A stretch of 18,763 nucleotides of DNA, taken from the NCBI GenBank assembly GCA_016710095.1, contig JADJLL010000040.1, positions 1 to 18,763 of the forward strand. Direction: 5' to 3'. The notes below the pieces were generated by a model. It worked only from the letters and a program-made list of their open reading frames with translations, was not told the origin of the DNA and did not search any database. The translations under genes and the position numbers were made by a program. Source of the DNA: Candidatus Eiseniibacteriota bacterium. GTDB lineage: Bacteria > Eisenbacteria > RBG-16-71-46. Of this stretch, positions 7,485 through 18,763 are shown in pieces; the first letter of the stretch is position 1, and every line of letters begins with the position of its first letter.

Positions 7485-8558
7485 CTAATAGGCGAACAAC
7501 TGCGCCTGCAGCACGAACTGCTTCCCGTCGTCGGCCTTGTCGCGCGACAGGATCGCGTAGGCCGCCTTCAGGTTGAACTTGTGCCCGGCGTCCCACCACG
7601 CGAGCCCGCCGAGCATCTTGCTCTCGTCGGCCTTCGCGGCGTCCTTGTAGTCGCGGATCGAGTACTGCACGAACGGCGTCACCTTCGCCTGATGGAAGAA
7701 CCATCCGGCCTCGACCAGGATCGCGGTCTGTTCGACGAGCGCCGGGAAGTACTCCCCGCCGTCGTACTTCGTGAGGTCGGCCTGGAACGTGAACGCGTCC
7801 CCGCCCTTCACGGGCTGGTCCACGAACACGTCCGCGCTCAACGTGCGGTAGTCACGCTGCACGTCACCGCCCGCGCCGATGGACCACAGACGGCGCTTGC
7901 CGAGCGTCGTGCCCGCATAGAAGAGTCCGGTGTCGGACTCGAACGGGTAGTACGCCACGCGGAACGCGCCCCGGAACGGCTGACGCGCGTCCGTGCCGCG
8001 CGAACCCTGGAACAGGCCGGCGCGGTACTCGAGGTGGCGATCGCCGAGATAGCCACGCGCGAGCACGCCGTAGTCGCGACCGACCTTCGACTGCGTCGAG
8101 TCGCTCTGCAGGAACGAGTACGGACCGTAGTCCGGGGTCAGGAGCGACGCCGCCGACTGCAGGCCGTTGTGCGACCCCGGCACGAGCAGCATGCCGGCGT
8201 CCACCTTGAACTCCGAGCGCACGGTGTACGTGACGACGGCGTCCTGCAGGAGCAGCGTGTTGTCCTGCTTCTTGCCCGTGGACAGTCCCTTGCCGAGGTT
8301 CGGCGCGTCGGTCTCGGAGAAGATCGAGATCCGATCGTTCACCTTGCCGCCGACGATCACGCGGAAACGGCGAAGGAACAGGTTCTGCTGCCAGTCCGTC
8401 GTGTTCACGGGCTGGAGTTCCTCGGCCTGCATCTGGGCGAGCACGCCGAAGTTGAGCTTCGTGGCGCCGTCGGCGCTCACCATCTGCCACTGCGCGAACG
8501 CGGGACTCGCGGCGAACATCACCGCCCCCACGCACCACGCCATCCACATGCGTTTCAT
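7485..8558 (-). CDS. Outer-membrane porin (Porin_O_P-like beta barrel)
   Basis: It is predicted to form a channel for small solutes in the outer membrane. The 357-residue protein has a signal peptide (MKRMWMAWCVGAVMFAASPAFA, cleaved before QWQ), many alternating hydrophobic/polar strands, an N-terminal LFLRRFRVIVGGKVNDRISI segment like the Porin_O_P family (PF07396), and a terminal tyrosine typical of the barrel-assembly signal. ATG 8558 is preferred over the in-frame ATG at 8579 because GGGAG lies eight bases before it and the signal peptide begins there. It starts 20 bases downstream of the symporter stop codon, so it is probably the last gene of the acetate-uptake operon and supplies the outer-membrane step. 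Phosphate selectivity should not be assumed from the family name. Confidence 0.82.
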   Translation of the reverse strand: MKRMWMAWCVGAVMFAASPAFAQWQMVSADGATKLNFGVLAQMQAEELQPVNTTDWQQNLFLRRFRVIVGGKVNDRISIFSETDAPNLGKGLSTGKKQDNTLLLQDAVVTYTVRSEFKVDAGMLLVPGSHNGLQSAASLLTPDYGPYSFLQSDSTQSKVGRDYGVLARGYLGDRHLEYRAGLFQGSRGTDARQPFRGAFRVAYYPFESDTGLFYAGTTLGKRRLWSIGAGGDVQRDYRTLSADVFVDQPVKGGDAFTFQADLTKYDGGEYFPALVEQTAILVEAGWFFHQAKVTPFVQYSIRDYKDAAKADESKMLGGLAWWDAGHKFNLKAAYAILSRDKADDGKQFVLQAQLFAY

Positions 8559-8578
8559 CGGAACGACTCCCTTCGTCA

Positions 8579-10228
8579 TCACTCGGCGCCGATGCCGAGA
8601 TAGGTGCGGAGCTTTTCGTCCTCGAACATGTCGGATGCCCGCTTCTCGGGCGCCATGAGCGAGACGAGGATTCCCACGATGAAAGCCGCGGTCATCGAGA
8701 CGAGCGCCGGGTTCTTGAGCGGGAAGATCGCCTTCTCGTGCTTGAGCACGTCCACCCACACCGTCGGCCCGATGATGATCAGCGTCAGCGCGAGCACCGC
8801 GCCGGTCAGGATCGACGTCACCGCGCCGGCCGTCGTGCACTTCTTCCACACGATGGACATGAGCAGCGACGGGAAGTTGGCGCTGCACGCCACGGCGAAC
8901 GCGAGGCCGACCATGAAGGCCACGTTCTGCTGCTTGAACACCATGCCGAGCAGCACGGCGATCGTGCCGAACACGATCGTGGCGGTGCGGGCGACCGCGA
9001 CCTGCTCCTGCTCGGTCGCCTTGCCCTTCTTGATGACGCTCACGAAGATGTCGTGCGACAGCGAACTCGCGCCCGCGAGCGTGAGGCCGGCGACGACCGC
9101 GAGGATCGTGGCGAACGCCACGGCCGCGATGAACCCGAGGAACGCCGTGCCGCCGAGATGCTCGGCCAGCAGCGGCGCCGCCATGTTGCCGCCCTTGTCG
9201 AACGACGTGATCAGTTCGCGCCCGAGGCCGCCCTCGGTCAGCCCCGGCAGCAGCGCCGCGGCGCCGAAGCCGACGATCGGGATGATGATGTAGAAGTAGC
9301 CGATGAAGCCGGTCGCCACGAGCACCGACTTCCGCGCGGCCTTCGCGTCGGGCACCGTGTAGAAGCGCATGAGGATGTGCGGCAGCCCCAGCACGCCGAA
9401 CATGAGCGCCAATCCCAGCGACACGGCGTCGAGCGGATTGCTCACGAGACCGCCGGGCTCGAGCGCCGACTGGCCGTACTTGGCCGCGACCGCGCCGTAG
9501 AGTTCGCCCGGGCTGAAGTGGAACTTCGACAGCACCATGAGCGTCAGCACCGTGACGCCCAGCAGCAGCAGCACGGCCTTGATGATCTGCACCCAGGTGG
9601 TGGCGATCATGCCGCCGAAGAGCACGTACGCCAGCATCACGACGCCGACGGCCACGACGGCGACCTCGAACGAGATGCCGAACATGAGCCGGATGAGATT
9701 GCCCGCGCCGACCATCTGCGCGGTCGTGTACACGAGCACCGTGAGGATGCCGCCGATCGCGGCCGCGATGCGCACCGGCGTCTGCTGCAGCCGGAACGCG
9801 ACGACGTCCGCGAACGTGTACTTGCCGAGATTCCGCAGCGGTTCGGCGACGAGGAACATGAGCGCGGGCCAGCCGACGAGCCAGCCGGTCGCGTAGATCA
9901 TGCCGTCGTAGCCCTTCGTGGCGACGAGTCCGGCGATGCCGAGGAACGACGCCGCGCTCATGTAGTCGCCCGCGAGCGCGAGACCGTTCTGGAATCCGCT
10001 GACCGAACGGCCGGCGGCGTAGTACTCGGAGGCCGACTTGGTCCGGCGCGCCGCCCACCACGTGATGACCAGCGTGAGCACGACGATGACGAAGAAGAAG
10101 CCGATCGACGCGGCGGTCGGCTTGCCGAGCGAACTCTGCACGGCGGGCACGGCGGCGGCGGCGCCCGATGCGGCGGCCGCGGCGACGGCCGGCGCGGCGT
10201 TCTCGAGGAGCGTGAGGAGCGCGGTCAT
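8579..10228 (-). CDS. actP: Cation/acetate symporter, ActP-like (sodium:solute symporter family)
   Basis: It imports acetate and possibly other short carboxylates with a cation across the inner membrane. The 549 residues include about 13 membrane segments. Stretches I recognise from E. coli ActP run through the whole length: NGLALAGDYMSAASFLGIAG, GKYTFADVVAFRL, AQMVGAGNLI, FGGMIATTWVQIIKAVLLLL, LGLPHILMRFYTV, AVAFATILAVVAGLTLAGAS and AFMVGLAFAVACSANFP. An alanine-rich lead of about 30 residues precedes the first core helix. The ATG at 10228 overlaps the DUF485 stop codon (ATGA), the usual coupled yjcH-actP arrangement. No acetyl-CoA synthetase gene is present in the window. Confidence 0.93.
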   Translation of the reverse strand: MTALLTLLENAAPAVAAAAASGAAAAVPAVQSSLGKPTAASIGFFFVIVVLTLVITWWAARRTKSASEYYAAGRSVSGFQNGLALAGDYMSAASFLGIAGLVATKGYDGMIYATGWLVGWPALMFLVAEPLRNLGKYTFADVVAFRLQQTPVRIAAAIGGILTVLVYTTAQMVGAGNLIRLMFGISFEVAVVAVGVVMLAYVLFGGMIATTWVQIIKAVLLLLGVTVLTLMVLSKFHFSPGELYGAVAAKYGQSALEPGGLVSNPLDAVSLGLALMFGVLGLPHILMRFYTVPDAKAARKSVLVATGFIGYFYIIIPIVGFGAAALLPGLTEGGLGRELITSFDKGGNMAAPLLAEHLGGTAFLGFIAAVAFATILAVVAGLTLAGASSLSHDIFVSVIKKGKATEQEQVAVARTATIVFGTIAVLLGMVFKQQNVAFMVGLAFAVACSANFPSLLMSIVWKKCTTAGAVTSILTGAVLALTLIIIGPTVWVDVLKHEKAIFPLKNPALVSMTAAFIVGILVSLMAPEKRASDMFEDEKLRTYLGIGAE

Positions 10229-10527
10229 GACTTCACCTCGTCACGGAGCTTCTTCACCTGTGCGTCGTGCGAGCCGTTCGCCCACACCACGTAGAGCGCG
10301 GTGAGCACCCACGCGAGCACGATCACGCCGACGCCGAGCGGGATCGCGAGCGTGGTCGCCTGCCCCACCTTCTGTGCGAGCGCCGCCTTGTCGAAGGCGA
10401 TGAGCAGGATGAAGCCGTAATAGACGACGAACAGCGCGATCGTGAGCACGATGGACACGGTCCACTTGCTCCGCACGAGCGCGGCGAACGCCGGAGAACG
10501 CAGTACGTCTTTCGCGTTCCGGGCCAT
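10225..10527 (-). CDS. yjcH: DUF485 membrane protein, YjcH-like
   Basis: This 100-residue inner-membrane protein has two membrane segments (about 24-44 and 58-82). It contains the family's conserved strings YYGFILLIAF and AIPLGVGVIVLAWVLTALYV, followed by W/RANG and a charged tail. The family is nearly always encoded directly before ActP-type symporters and is thought to assist them; its exact role is unknown. ATG 10527 is set by AGGGAGG at 10533-10539, five bases upstream. The longer open frame to 10806 is the shadow of the exonuclease gene. Confidence 0.92.
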   Translation of the reverse strand: MARNAKDVLRSPAFAALVRSKWTVSIVLTIALFVVYYGFILLIAFDKAALAQKVGQATTLAIPLGVGVIVLAWVLTALYVVWANGSHDAQVKKLRDEVKS

Positions 10528-10532
10528 GGAGT

Positions 10533-10539
10533 CCTCCCT
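10533..10539 (-). promoter_or_regulatory. Ribosome binding site of the DUF485 gene
   Basis: AGGGAGG on the minus strand, five bases before ATG 10527, is the strongest Shine-Dalgarno in the operon. It lies in the 41-base gap after the exonuclease stop codon and decides the start. Confidence 0.65.
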
Positions 10540-10568
10540 CGGGATGCGGTCCGCCGGCCTTCCCTGCC

Positions 10569-11171
10569 TCAGCAGAGATCGGCCAGCCGGCGGGCCTGCA
10601 GGCGCGCGCGCAGGGCGAGAAACAACTCGGCCGTGGCGAGCGCGTCGGTGAGCGCGTGATGGTTCGCGTACGGCGGCAGCCCGAAGTCCTCCCGAGCTTC
10701 GGGCAGCGCGGTGCGTGGTGGCGTGGGATGTGGGGTGAGTTGATGACGACGATGGTGGAGCTTCTGCAGCAGTTCGACGGTGTCCACGACGCGCGGCTTC
10801 GGCCACGTCAGGCCGTGCGCCGCGTACGCCGCGCGCAGGAAGCCCAGGTCGAGCTGGCCGAAGTGCACGAGCAGCGCGCCTTCGCGCGCCCGGCGGTCAA
10901 TCTCCGGGAGCACGGCGCCCAGCATCGGCGCGTGCTCGAGTTCACCCGGAAGAATGTGGTGCGCGCGCAGGCCGTCCTCGGGAACGGTCACACCGTCCGC
11001 GGGCCGCACGAGCGACTCCCAGCGCTCACCCCACCGGACGACTCCGCCGCGCACGGGCACCATGCCGGCGGACAGGATGACGTGGCGCTTCGGGTCCAGC
11101 CCCGACGTCTCGAGGTCGAGCGCCCAGTAGGTGACCGTCTCCCAGTCCGGTGACGTGCGCAGGAAGAACAC
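10569..11171 (-). CDS. DnaQ-like 3'-5' exonuclease (DEDDh family)
   Basis: It is predicted to remove nucleotides from 3' ends using two metal ions; whether the substrate is DNA, RNA or a small nucleotide is unknown. The 200 residues carry Exo I D19-x-E21 (ALDLETSGLD), Exo II D108 (HFGQLDLGFL) and Exo III H171-x4-D176 (HHALTDA), so all catalytic residues are present. A His/Pro-rich insertion lies at about 139-155. The start is GTG 11171, three bases after the upstream gene's stop codon; no strong Shine-Dalgarno is visible and translation is probably coupled. Stand-alone exonucleases of this type commonly sit beside DUF294 proteins and acetate or carboxylate symporters, so a role in regulation of that pathway rather than replication proofreading is an inference from context. 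Confidence 0.85.
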   Translation of the reverse strand: MFFLRTSPDWETVTYWALDLETSGLDPKRHVILSAGMVPVRGGVVRWGERWESLVRPADGVTVPEDGLRAHHILPGELEHAPMLGAVLPEIDRRAREGALLVHFGQLDLGFLRAAYAAHGLTWPKPRVVDTVELLQKLHHRRHQLTPHPTPPRTALPEAREDFGLPPYANHHALTDALATAELFLALRARLQARRLADLC

Positions 11172-11174
11172 GGC

Positions 11175-12989
11175 TCAGCCCAGCCGATCCGTCGCGTGAC
11201 GCAGGCGCACCGACTCCTGCACTTCGCGAATCGCGAGGAAAACGTCCTTGAGCTGGCTGCGCTCGAGCGAGCTGAAGCCTTCGAACGACGCGACGGCCTG
11301 CGGCTCGCGCCCGGCGCGCAGCGCCTGAAGCTGGTCGCGCAGGCGCAGCCGCATGAGGAAGCGGAACGCCTCGGAGAGCGTGGCGGCGCCTTCGGCGCTC
11401 AGCACGCCGGCGGCGGAAGCGGCGGCGAGCCGGTCGAGCGTCCCGCGCTCGCTCACGCCCGCTTCGAGCGCGAACAGCCGCGCCAACGCGACGATCGGCG
11501 CGAGCCCGCCGCGCTTGAGCTCCACGCCACCGTGGTCGAGCTTGATCTGGCGGAACGCGCCGAGCGGCGGCGTGAAGCCCAGCGCCGTGCGCGCCAGATG
11601 CGCGAGGAACGTGCTCTCGCGCGACGCGCCGCGCGCGACGTCCTCGAGCGGCGCCAGGTCGAGCGCGCCGTGGACGACGCGCCAGTCGAAGAACGACGAC
11701 GCGTCGAGCAGCGCCTGCGGATCGGGCGTGCCGATCCAGCCGCGGAACGTCGCCTGCCATCCGGGGAGCGGCTGGCACCACTTCGTCGCCATGAAACCGC
11801 CGGGGCACTCCGGGAACCGCGCCGCGATCAGGCCGCGCACGACGCGCTCGGCGAGCCCCTCGAACCAGCGCTGGTGCTCGGGCGTCGTGCCCGCGTGGAC
11901 GAGCGCGTTGTCCTGGTCGGTGAGCAGCGTCTGCTCCATGCGCCCCTCGGAGCCGAACACGATCCACGCGTACGGCGCCGGCGGGGCCCCCAGCTCGCGC
12001 TCGGCGTTCCGCAGCAGCGCGGCCGCGAGCGTGTCGTTGAGCCGCGACACCACGCGCCCGATGCGCGCGGCCTCGAGCCCCGCGGAGAAGAGCGAGTCCA
12101 CGATCTGCGTGAGCGATTCCGCGTAGTCGCCGAGGTCGCCGGGATCGCCGGACGCGACGCGCTTGAGCAGCGCGATCGGGCTCTGCACCTGCGCGCGCAG
12201 CAGGTCGGTGTCCGTCAGCACTCCGACGATGCGCCCGTGTTCGGTGAGCGGCACGTGGTGCACGCGGCGATCGAGCATGAGCATGAGCACGTCGAACAGC
12301 GACGCCCCACCCTCGAGCGTCGCGACCGGGCTGCTCATGACGTCGGCGACGGGCGTCTCGGGGCCGCGACCTTCGGCGAGCACGCGGCTGCGCAGGTCGC
12401 GATCGGTGAGGATGCCGTCCGGCGGTCCGGCGACGAGCACGGAACTCACGCCGCGCTCGCGCATGACGCGCGCGGCCTCGCCGGCCGTCGCGCCGAGCGC
12501 GATGCCCACGGGATCGCGCGTCACGAGCGCCCGGGCGGAGCGGCCGAGATCGAGTCCGAGCGGCGGCGCCTGCAGCGCCGCGCTGCGCCGGAGCCGGTCG
12601 GTGAGGTCGAGCAGGAAGAACTCGCGGAACGCCGGGGCTTCCATGAGCTGCTCGAACACCGCCGCGGGGATCCGGTACGCGAGCACGTCCTCGGCGGCGA
12701 CCACGTCCACGTGCGGGCTCGTGCGCCCGATCAGCGACGGGAACGCGAACGCATCCCCCTCCTCGAGCACCTGCACCGCCGCGCCGTCGCGCTCCAGGCG
12801 CACCGTGCCCTTGCGCACCACGTAGAGGTGCTCGGCGCGGGGCCCGCCCCGGCGCAGCGCGAACTCACCGCGCGCGAGATAGACGACCTCGAGGGCCTCC
12901 TCCACGGCGCGGAACGCCGCGGGGCCCAACTGGTCGAACGGGGGCTGGTGACGCAGGAACTCGGCAGGTTCCACGACGGGACTCCGCAC
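11175..12989 (-). CDS. cNMP-binding / CBS pair / DUF294 putative nucleotidyltransferase
   Basis: This is a cytoplasmic signalling protein of 604 residues. Domains in order: a cyclic-nucleotide-binding-like fold (about 12-135), two CBS domains (about 153-205 and 214-266) that usually bind adenine nucleotides, a DUF294 nucleotidyltransferase domain with FGSEGRMEQ (345-353) and metal ligands in TDQDNAL (D358, D360), and the DUF294 C-terminal helical domain (about 450-600). The layout suggests a GlnD-like enzyme that modifies a partner in response to nucleotide levels; target and reaction are not known. The start is GTG 12989, just ahead of the first domain. It opens the five-gene run to the porin, with 3-41 base spacings or overlaps, and is preceded by a 202-bp gap that probably holds the operon promoter. 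Confidence 0.88.
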   Translation of the reverse strand: MRSPVVEPAEFLRHQPPFDQLGPAAFRAVEEALEVVYLARGEFALRRGGPRAEHLYVVRKGTVRLERDGAAVQVLEEGDAFAFPSLIGRTSPHVDVVAAEDVLAYRIPAAVFEQLMEAPAFREFFLLDLTDRLRRSAALQAPPLGLDLGRSARALVTRDPVGIALGATAGEAARVMRERGVSSVLVAGPPDGILTDRDLRSRVLAEGRGPETPVADVMSSPVATLEGGASLFDVLMLMLDRRVHHVPLTEHGRIVGVLTDTDLLRAQVQSPIALLKRVASGDPGDLGDYAESLTQIVDSLFSAGLEAARIGRVVSRLNDTLAAALLRNAERELGAPPAPYAWIVFGSEGRMEQTLLTDQDNALVHAGTTPEHQRWFEGLAERVVRGLIAARFPECPGGFMATKWCQPLPGWQATFRGWIGTPDPQALLDASSFFDWRVVHGALDLAPLEDVARGASRESTFLAHLARTALGFTPPLGAFRQIKLDHGGVELKRGGLAPIVALARLFALEAGVSERGTLDRLAAASAAGVLSAEGAATLSEAFRFLMRLRLRDQLQALRAGREPQAVASFEGFSSLERSQLKDVFLAIREVQESVRLRHATDRLG

Positions 12990-13191
12990 GTCGCGCGTGA
13001 CGGCCCCAACCGCGCCCGCGCGAAGATTCCATTCTGTCGCTGCACTCCGGATTCCGCGCCGTCGTCACGGCTATCCCACATCACTCGCGCGGAATACCCA
13101 TCATCCGCCCGGAGCCTACGACTTCGCATGCACCGGCACTAGAGCCAATCACGCCCGCGGGACGGGGACCAGCGGCCGGCGTGGGCGTCCG
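12990..13191 (-). promoter_or_regulatory. Probable promoter region of the acetate-uptake operon
   Basis: This 202-bp gap lies between the histidine kinase stop codon and GTG 12989. It contains no gene. A GG-N10-GC arrangement ending in TGCA on the minus strand (about 13057-13042) matches the sigma-54 core only partly, and no clear sigma-70 boxes are visible. The region's length and place make it the most likely promoter site, but no element can be named with confidence. Confidence 0.35.
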
Positions 13192-14543
13192 CTATCGCGG
13201 GTTTTCCGCGCGCGGGCCGAGCGGCAGCCACAAGCGCGCGACGCAGCCGCGCGCGCCGTCGCGATTGGCGAGCGAGAGCGCGCCGCCGTGCGCCTCTGCG
13301 ATCTGGCGCGCGAGCACGAGCCCGATACCGCTGCCTTCGGGTTTGGTGGTGAAGAACGGCACGAAGAGATTCGCGCCGTCGGCGATGCCCGGCCCGTCGT
13401 CCACCACTTCGACTTCGAGTCCCGATTCGTTCGCGCTCCAGCCGATCGAAACGCCACCGCCGCTCTCGCACGCCGCGTCGGCCGCGTTGCGCACGAGGTT
13501 GATGAGCAGCTGGTCGAGCTGGTCGCCGTCCGCCTGCAGCGTCACCGGCGTTCCCGCGCGCACCGCGACGGTGAGCCGCGACTCGAGCGCCGCCGTGCGC
13601 CGCACCCACTCGCTCACAGCCATCGCCGCGGGACTCGGTGCGGGCAGGCGCGCGAGCTGCGCGTACGCGTGCAGGAAGCGCCCGAGCGAACGAGCGCGCG
13701 CCTCGATCACCGCGAGCCCCTCCCGCAGATCGGGCTCGGCGGCCGCCGCGCCGGTCCGCTCGATGCCGGACTGCAGGCTGCCCGCGAGCGACTGGATCGG
13801 CGCGAGCGAGTTGTTGATCTCGTGGCTCAGCACGCGAATGAGGCGCTGCCACGCCTGGCGCTCCTCGTCGCGCAGCGCGCGTCCGAGGTCGGAGACCACG
13901 ACGAGGTCGTGCGGCCGGCCTTCGTGGCGATACACGCCGCGCCGGATCTCGAAACGCCCCGAGCGTCCCGGCAGCGCGAGGTCGGCGACGCGCGGGGCCT
14001 CGCCCGCGAGCGCGCCCGAGAGACCGAGCGAGACGGCCGAGCGTCCGATCGCACGTTCGGACGGCAGCGCGAGCCACTCCTCGCCCACGCGGTTCACGAC
14101 GCGCAGCTTGCCCGAGGGGTCGAACGCGAAGAGCGCGACGTCGATGGACTCCATCACCTGGCGCAGCAGCGAGGCCGCCTCGAACGACTCGTACCGCCGC
14201 TGGCGGCCTTCCTCGGCGAGCGTGTTGATCTCGTGGTACGCGAGCCCGAGCGAGTCGTACGGATCGGCGCCGCGCGCGCGGATCGACGTGTCGCCCTCGC
14301 GCACCGCCGCCACGAGGTTCGCGAGCGTCTGCAGCGAACGCGTCGCGCGTTCGCGAACGGCGAGCGCGCCGATCAGCCACGTCACGAGCACCGCGACGCC
14401 GAGCAGCATGCGCACGCCGGGATCGGCATTCCAGCGCCAGAGCGCGACGACCGCGAACGTCACCGCGGGCGCTCCGCCGGCGAGCGCGAGCCACGTCACG
14501 CGCGCGTCGTACGACAGGCGCGTCTTCTTGCCGCGCGGCGCGC

Positions 14544-14547
<4 letters not shown>
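13192..14547 (-). CDS. NtrY-like sensor histidine kinase
   Basis: It is the membrane sensor partner of the adjacent sigma-54 regulator. The 451 residues show two membrane segments (about 17-38 and 46-64) with almost no periplasmic loop, a HAMP-like linker, a PAS-like region (about 125-215), the phospho-acceptor box with H242 (SHEINNSLAPIQ), and a complete ATPase domain: N-box NLVRNAADA (350-358), DDGPGI (383-388), F-box FVPFFTTKP and G2 GSGIGL (405-410). With so small an outside loop the signal is probably sensed in the membrane or cytoplasm. The start is GTG 14547, overlapping the regulator's stop codon by GTGA, so the pair is coupled. The target could be the downstream uptake operon or the upstream permease genes. 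Confidence 0.88.
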
Positions 14548-15920
<1,373 letters not shown>

Positions 15921-15927
15921 GCGTTCG

Positions 15928-15932
15928 CTCCC
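15928..15932 (-). promoter_or_regulatory. Ribosome binding site deciding the TTG start of the response regulator
   Basis: GGGAG on the minus strand lies seven bases before TTG 15920. The only nearby ATG (15933) is in another frame and encodes just five codons (MGANA) whose TGA overlaps the TTG. Confidence 0.5.
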
Positions 15933-15942
15933 ATGGAATCTG

Positions 15943-15971
15943 GCGGACCGCCCGCGTTCGGGGCGGCCCGC
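15943..15971 (-). terminator. Hairpin between TPR gene and response regulator
   Basis: An 11-bp stem (one G-U pair in the minus-strand RNA) closes a seven-base loop, 20 bases after the TPR stop codon and 23 bases before the regulator start. There is no U-tract, so it may be a weak terminator or a leader structure. Confidence 0.4.
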
Positions 15972-15990
15972 AGGCTAGCACGGCATGCGC

Positions 15991-17043
15991 TCAACGCTTG
16001 AGTCGCTGGAGGTCCTTGCGAGCCGGGTCGAGCTCGGGATCGAGCTGCACCGCCGTCTGCAGCTCGGCGATCGCCTCGGGCTTCTTCGCCTGCTGCTCCA
16101 GCGCGAGCGCGAGCCGCCAGCGCGCGACCGCCGGTGTGGGCGCGGCCGGCTCCGGCTCCGCGCCGAGGTAGTGGCGCAGGTAGCGCTCGGCACGCACGGG
16201 CTCGACGTGGTCGCTCACGAGCTGCCGCCCGGCGGAAAACCACGCGTCGCGCCGCCCGTCCATCGCTGCCTCGGATTTCGCGAGCGTCGCGTCCAGTTCC
16301 TCCCAGCGCTTCTGGTGCGCCTGCACGGCGGCCAGCACCTGCCAGGGCGCGATGCGCCAGGGCTCGAGCGCCGTGGCCTCGGCCGCGAGCTTCTCGGCGA
16401 GCGGCACGTCCCGGCGCGAACCCGCGAGCCACTGCGCCAGCGCCGCTTTCGCGCGAGCGCTCGCGGGATCGAGTTCGATCGCCTTGCGCCAGCACAGTTC
16501 GGCGCGCGTCGTGTCCTTTTCGCGCAGCGCGTCCTGCGCGCGCATGCCCCAGCCGCGCACGGGGTCGGCCGCGACCAGGCGATCGAGCAGCGCGGAGCGC
16601 TTCTTCTTGTCGCCCCCCACGATCCCCGGCGCCATGCGATGGAACTCGATCAGCGCCATGAGCGATTCGACGTGTCCGGGATCGACCGCGAGCGCGGCCT
16701 CGGCCTCGCGCTTGAACGCGCGCGCGGAGCCGAGCGCCTTGAGCGGGCCGGCGTCGCGAGCGCGCAGTCCGTGGGCCTCGGACAACGCGTAGTGCGCGTC
16801 GGCGGAGCCCGGAGCGGCCTTCACGGCGCGCTCGGCCGTGGCGACCGCAGCTTCGTACTCGCCTTCGAGCGCGCGCACCCGCGCGAGCACGGCGAGCGAT
16901 GCGGCGTCGCCGCGTGTGGCCGCGAGCGCCGCGGCACGGCGGTAAGCGCCGCGTTCGTACAGCGTGGCCGGATCGCCGTCCGCCCCGGCGAGCACCGGGG
17001 CGGCGGCGAGCAACAGCAGCAGCATCGTCGTGGGACGAATCAT
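15991..17043 (-). CDS. Secreted or periplasmic TPR-repeat protein
   Basis: The 350-residue protein has a signal peptide (MIRPTTMLLLLLAAAPVLA, then GADG) and tandem tetratricopeptide-type helices through most of its length. Clear units include YEAAVATAERAVKAAPGSAD, AELCWRKAIELDPASARAKA and PEAIAELQTAVQLDPELDPA. TPR arrays hold protein partners together; the partner is unknown. ATG 17043 has AGGAG 11 bases upstream. It lies 46 bases after the ADOP permease stop codon, so the two are probably co-transcribed and may act together at the cell envelope. The mid-region string MALIEFHRMAPGIVGGDKKK resembles a class of TPR proteins in Acidobacteria and Proteobacteria that I cannot name further. Confidence 0.8.
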   Translation of the reverse strand: MIRPTTMLLLLLAAAPVLAGADGDPATLYERGAYRRAAALAATRGDAASLAVLARVRALEGEYEAAVATAERAVKAAPGSADAHYALSEAHGLRARDAGPLKALGSARAFKREAEAALAVDPGHVESLMALIEFHRMAPGIVGGDKKKRSALLDRLVAADPVRGWGMRAQDALREKDTTRAELCWRKAIELDPASARAKAALAQWLAGSRRDVPLAEKLAAEATALEPWRIAPWQVLAAVQAHQKRWEELDATLAKSEAAMDGRRDAWFSAGRQLVSDHVEPVRAERYLRHYLGAEPEPAAPTPAVARWRLALALEQQAKKPEAIAELQTAVQLDPELDPARKDLQRLKR

Positions 17044-17089
17044 TCGAATGGAATCTCCTGACCTTCCGTCGGCGGGGAGCGTTCGGAAA

Positions 17090-18763
<1,674 letters not shown>

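Noticed and set aside
3034..7488. A 1484-codon plus-strand open frame covering the propeller gene
   Set aside because: Except for short stretches near 3890-3940 and 3985-4024 where the real frame slips into it, its translation is arginine-rich shadow sequence without the blade pattern.
7485..8558. Naming the porin a phosphate-selective porin
   Set aside because: The family name does not prove specificity, and the operon context points to carboxylates.
13042..13057. Possible sigma-54 promoter (GG-N10-GC) upstream of the DUF294 gene
   Set aside because: Only the GG, one A and TGCA match the consensus. Such spacings occur by chance in this GC-rich DNA, and a second, equally weak match lies near 13159-13172.
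8738..13142. Very long plus-strand open frames opposite the symporter (8738-10294) and the DUF294 protein (11196-13142)
   Set aside because: They are antisense shadows produced by GC-rich third codon positions. Their translations are arginine/histidine/glutamate-rich, with no domains or ribosome binding sites, while the minus-strand proteins match known families.

Overview
The window is high-GC DNA (roughly 70% by eye) from a Gram-negative, diderm bacterium. Evidence for this is an outer-membrane porin, signal peptides, a sigma-54 activator and a 'FlgD-like' C-terminal sorting domain. That sorting domain, an ADOP-type permease (a family first described in Acidobacteria) and the strong GC bias fit an environmental lineage such as Candidatus Eisenbacteria (Eiseniibacteriota) or a neighbour (Acidobacteriota/Gemmatimonadota). 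The phylum is an inference; there is no rRNA or other marker gene.

Left part (1-2559, minus strand): a membrane diguanylate cyclase (GGEEF, intact I-site) is translationally coupled by an ATGA overlap to a methyl-accepting chemotaxis protein. The chemotaxis gene runs off the left edge and is broken by about five frame changes. A 284-bp divergent intergenic region (2560-2843) holds an AT-rich island with short repeats and a perfect 14-bp palindrome.

Middle (2844-7351, plus strand): one very long secreted protein, about 1500 residues if whole, built from about 28 beta-propeller-like repeats of about 48 residues and ending in a FlgD-like domain. It is broken by several frame changes at 3885-4025 and by an in-frame TAA at 4856. 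All coding disruptions in the window lie left of 4860; everything to the right is intact. This suggests either decaying genes or poorer sequence quality at that end. Two strong hairpin structures separate this gene from the convergent operon.

Right part (7485-18763, all minus strand). Read in the direction of transcription: an ADOP-type ABC permease (partial), a secreted TPR protein, a sigma-54 response regulator and its NtrY-like histidine kinase (GTGA overlap). After a 202-bp gap come a cNMP/CBS/DUF294 nucleotidyltransferase, a DEDDh exonuclease, DUF485 (YjcH-like), an ActP-like acetate/cation symporter (ATGA overlap) and an outer-membrane porin. The last five form a tightly packed carboxylate-uptake operon with its own regulatory proteins, giving passage across both membranes. 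The two-component pair could serve that operon or the upstream permease cluster.

I found no CRISPR array, tRNA, rRNA, transposase or phage gene. The most unusual items are the giant propeller protein with recent 144-bp repeat expansion, the exonuclease/nucleotidyltransferase pair built into an acetate-uptake operon with a porin, and a response regulator whose Walker B glutamate is replaced by aspartate.
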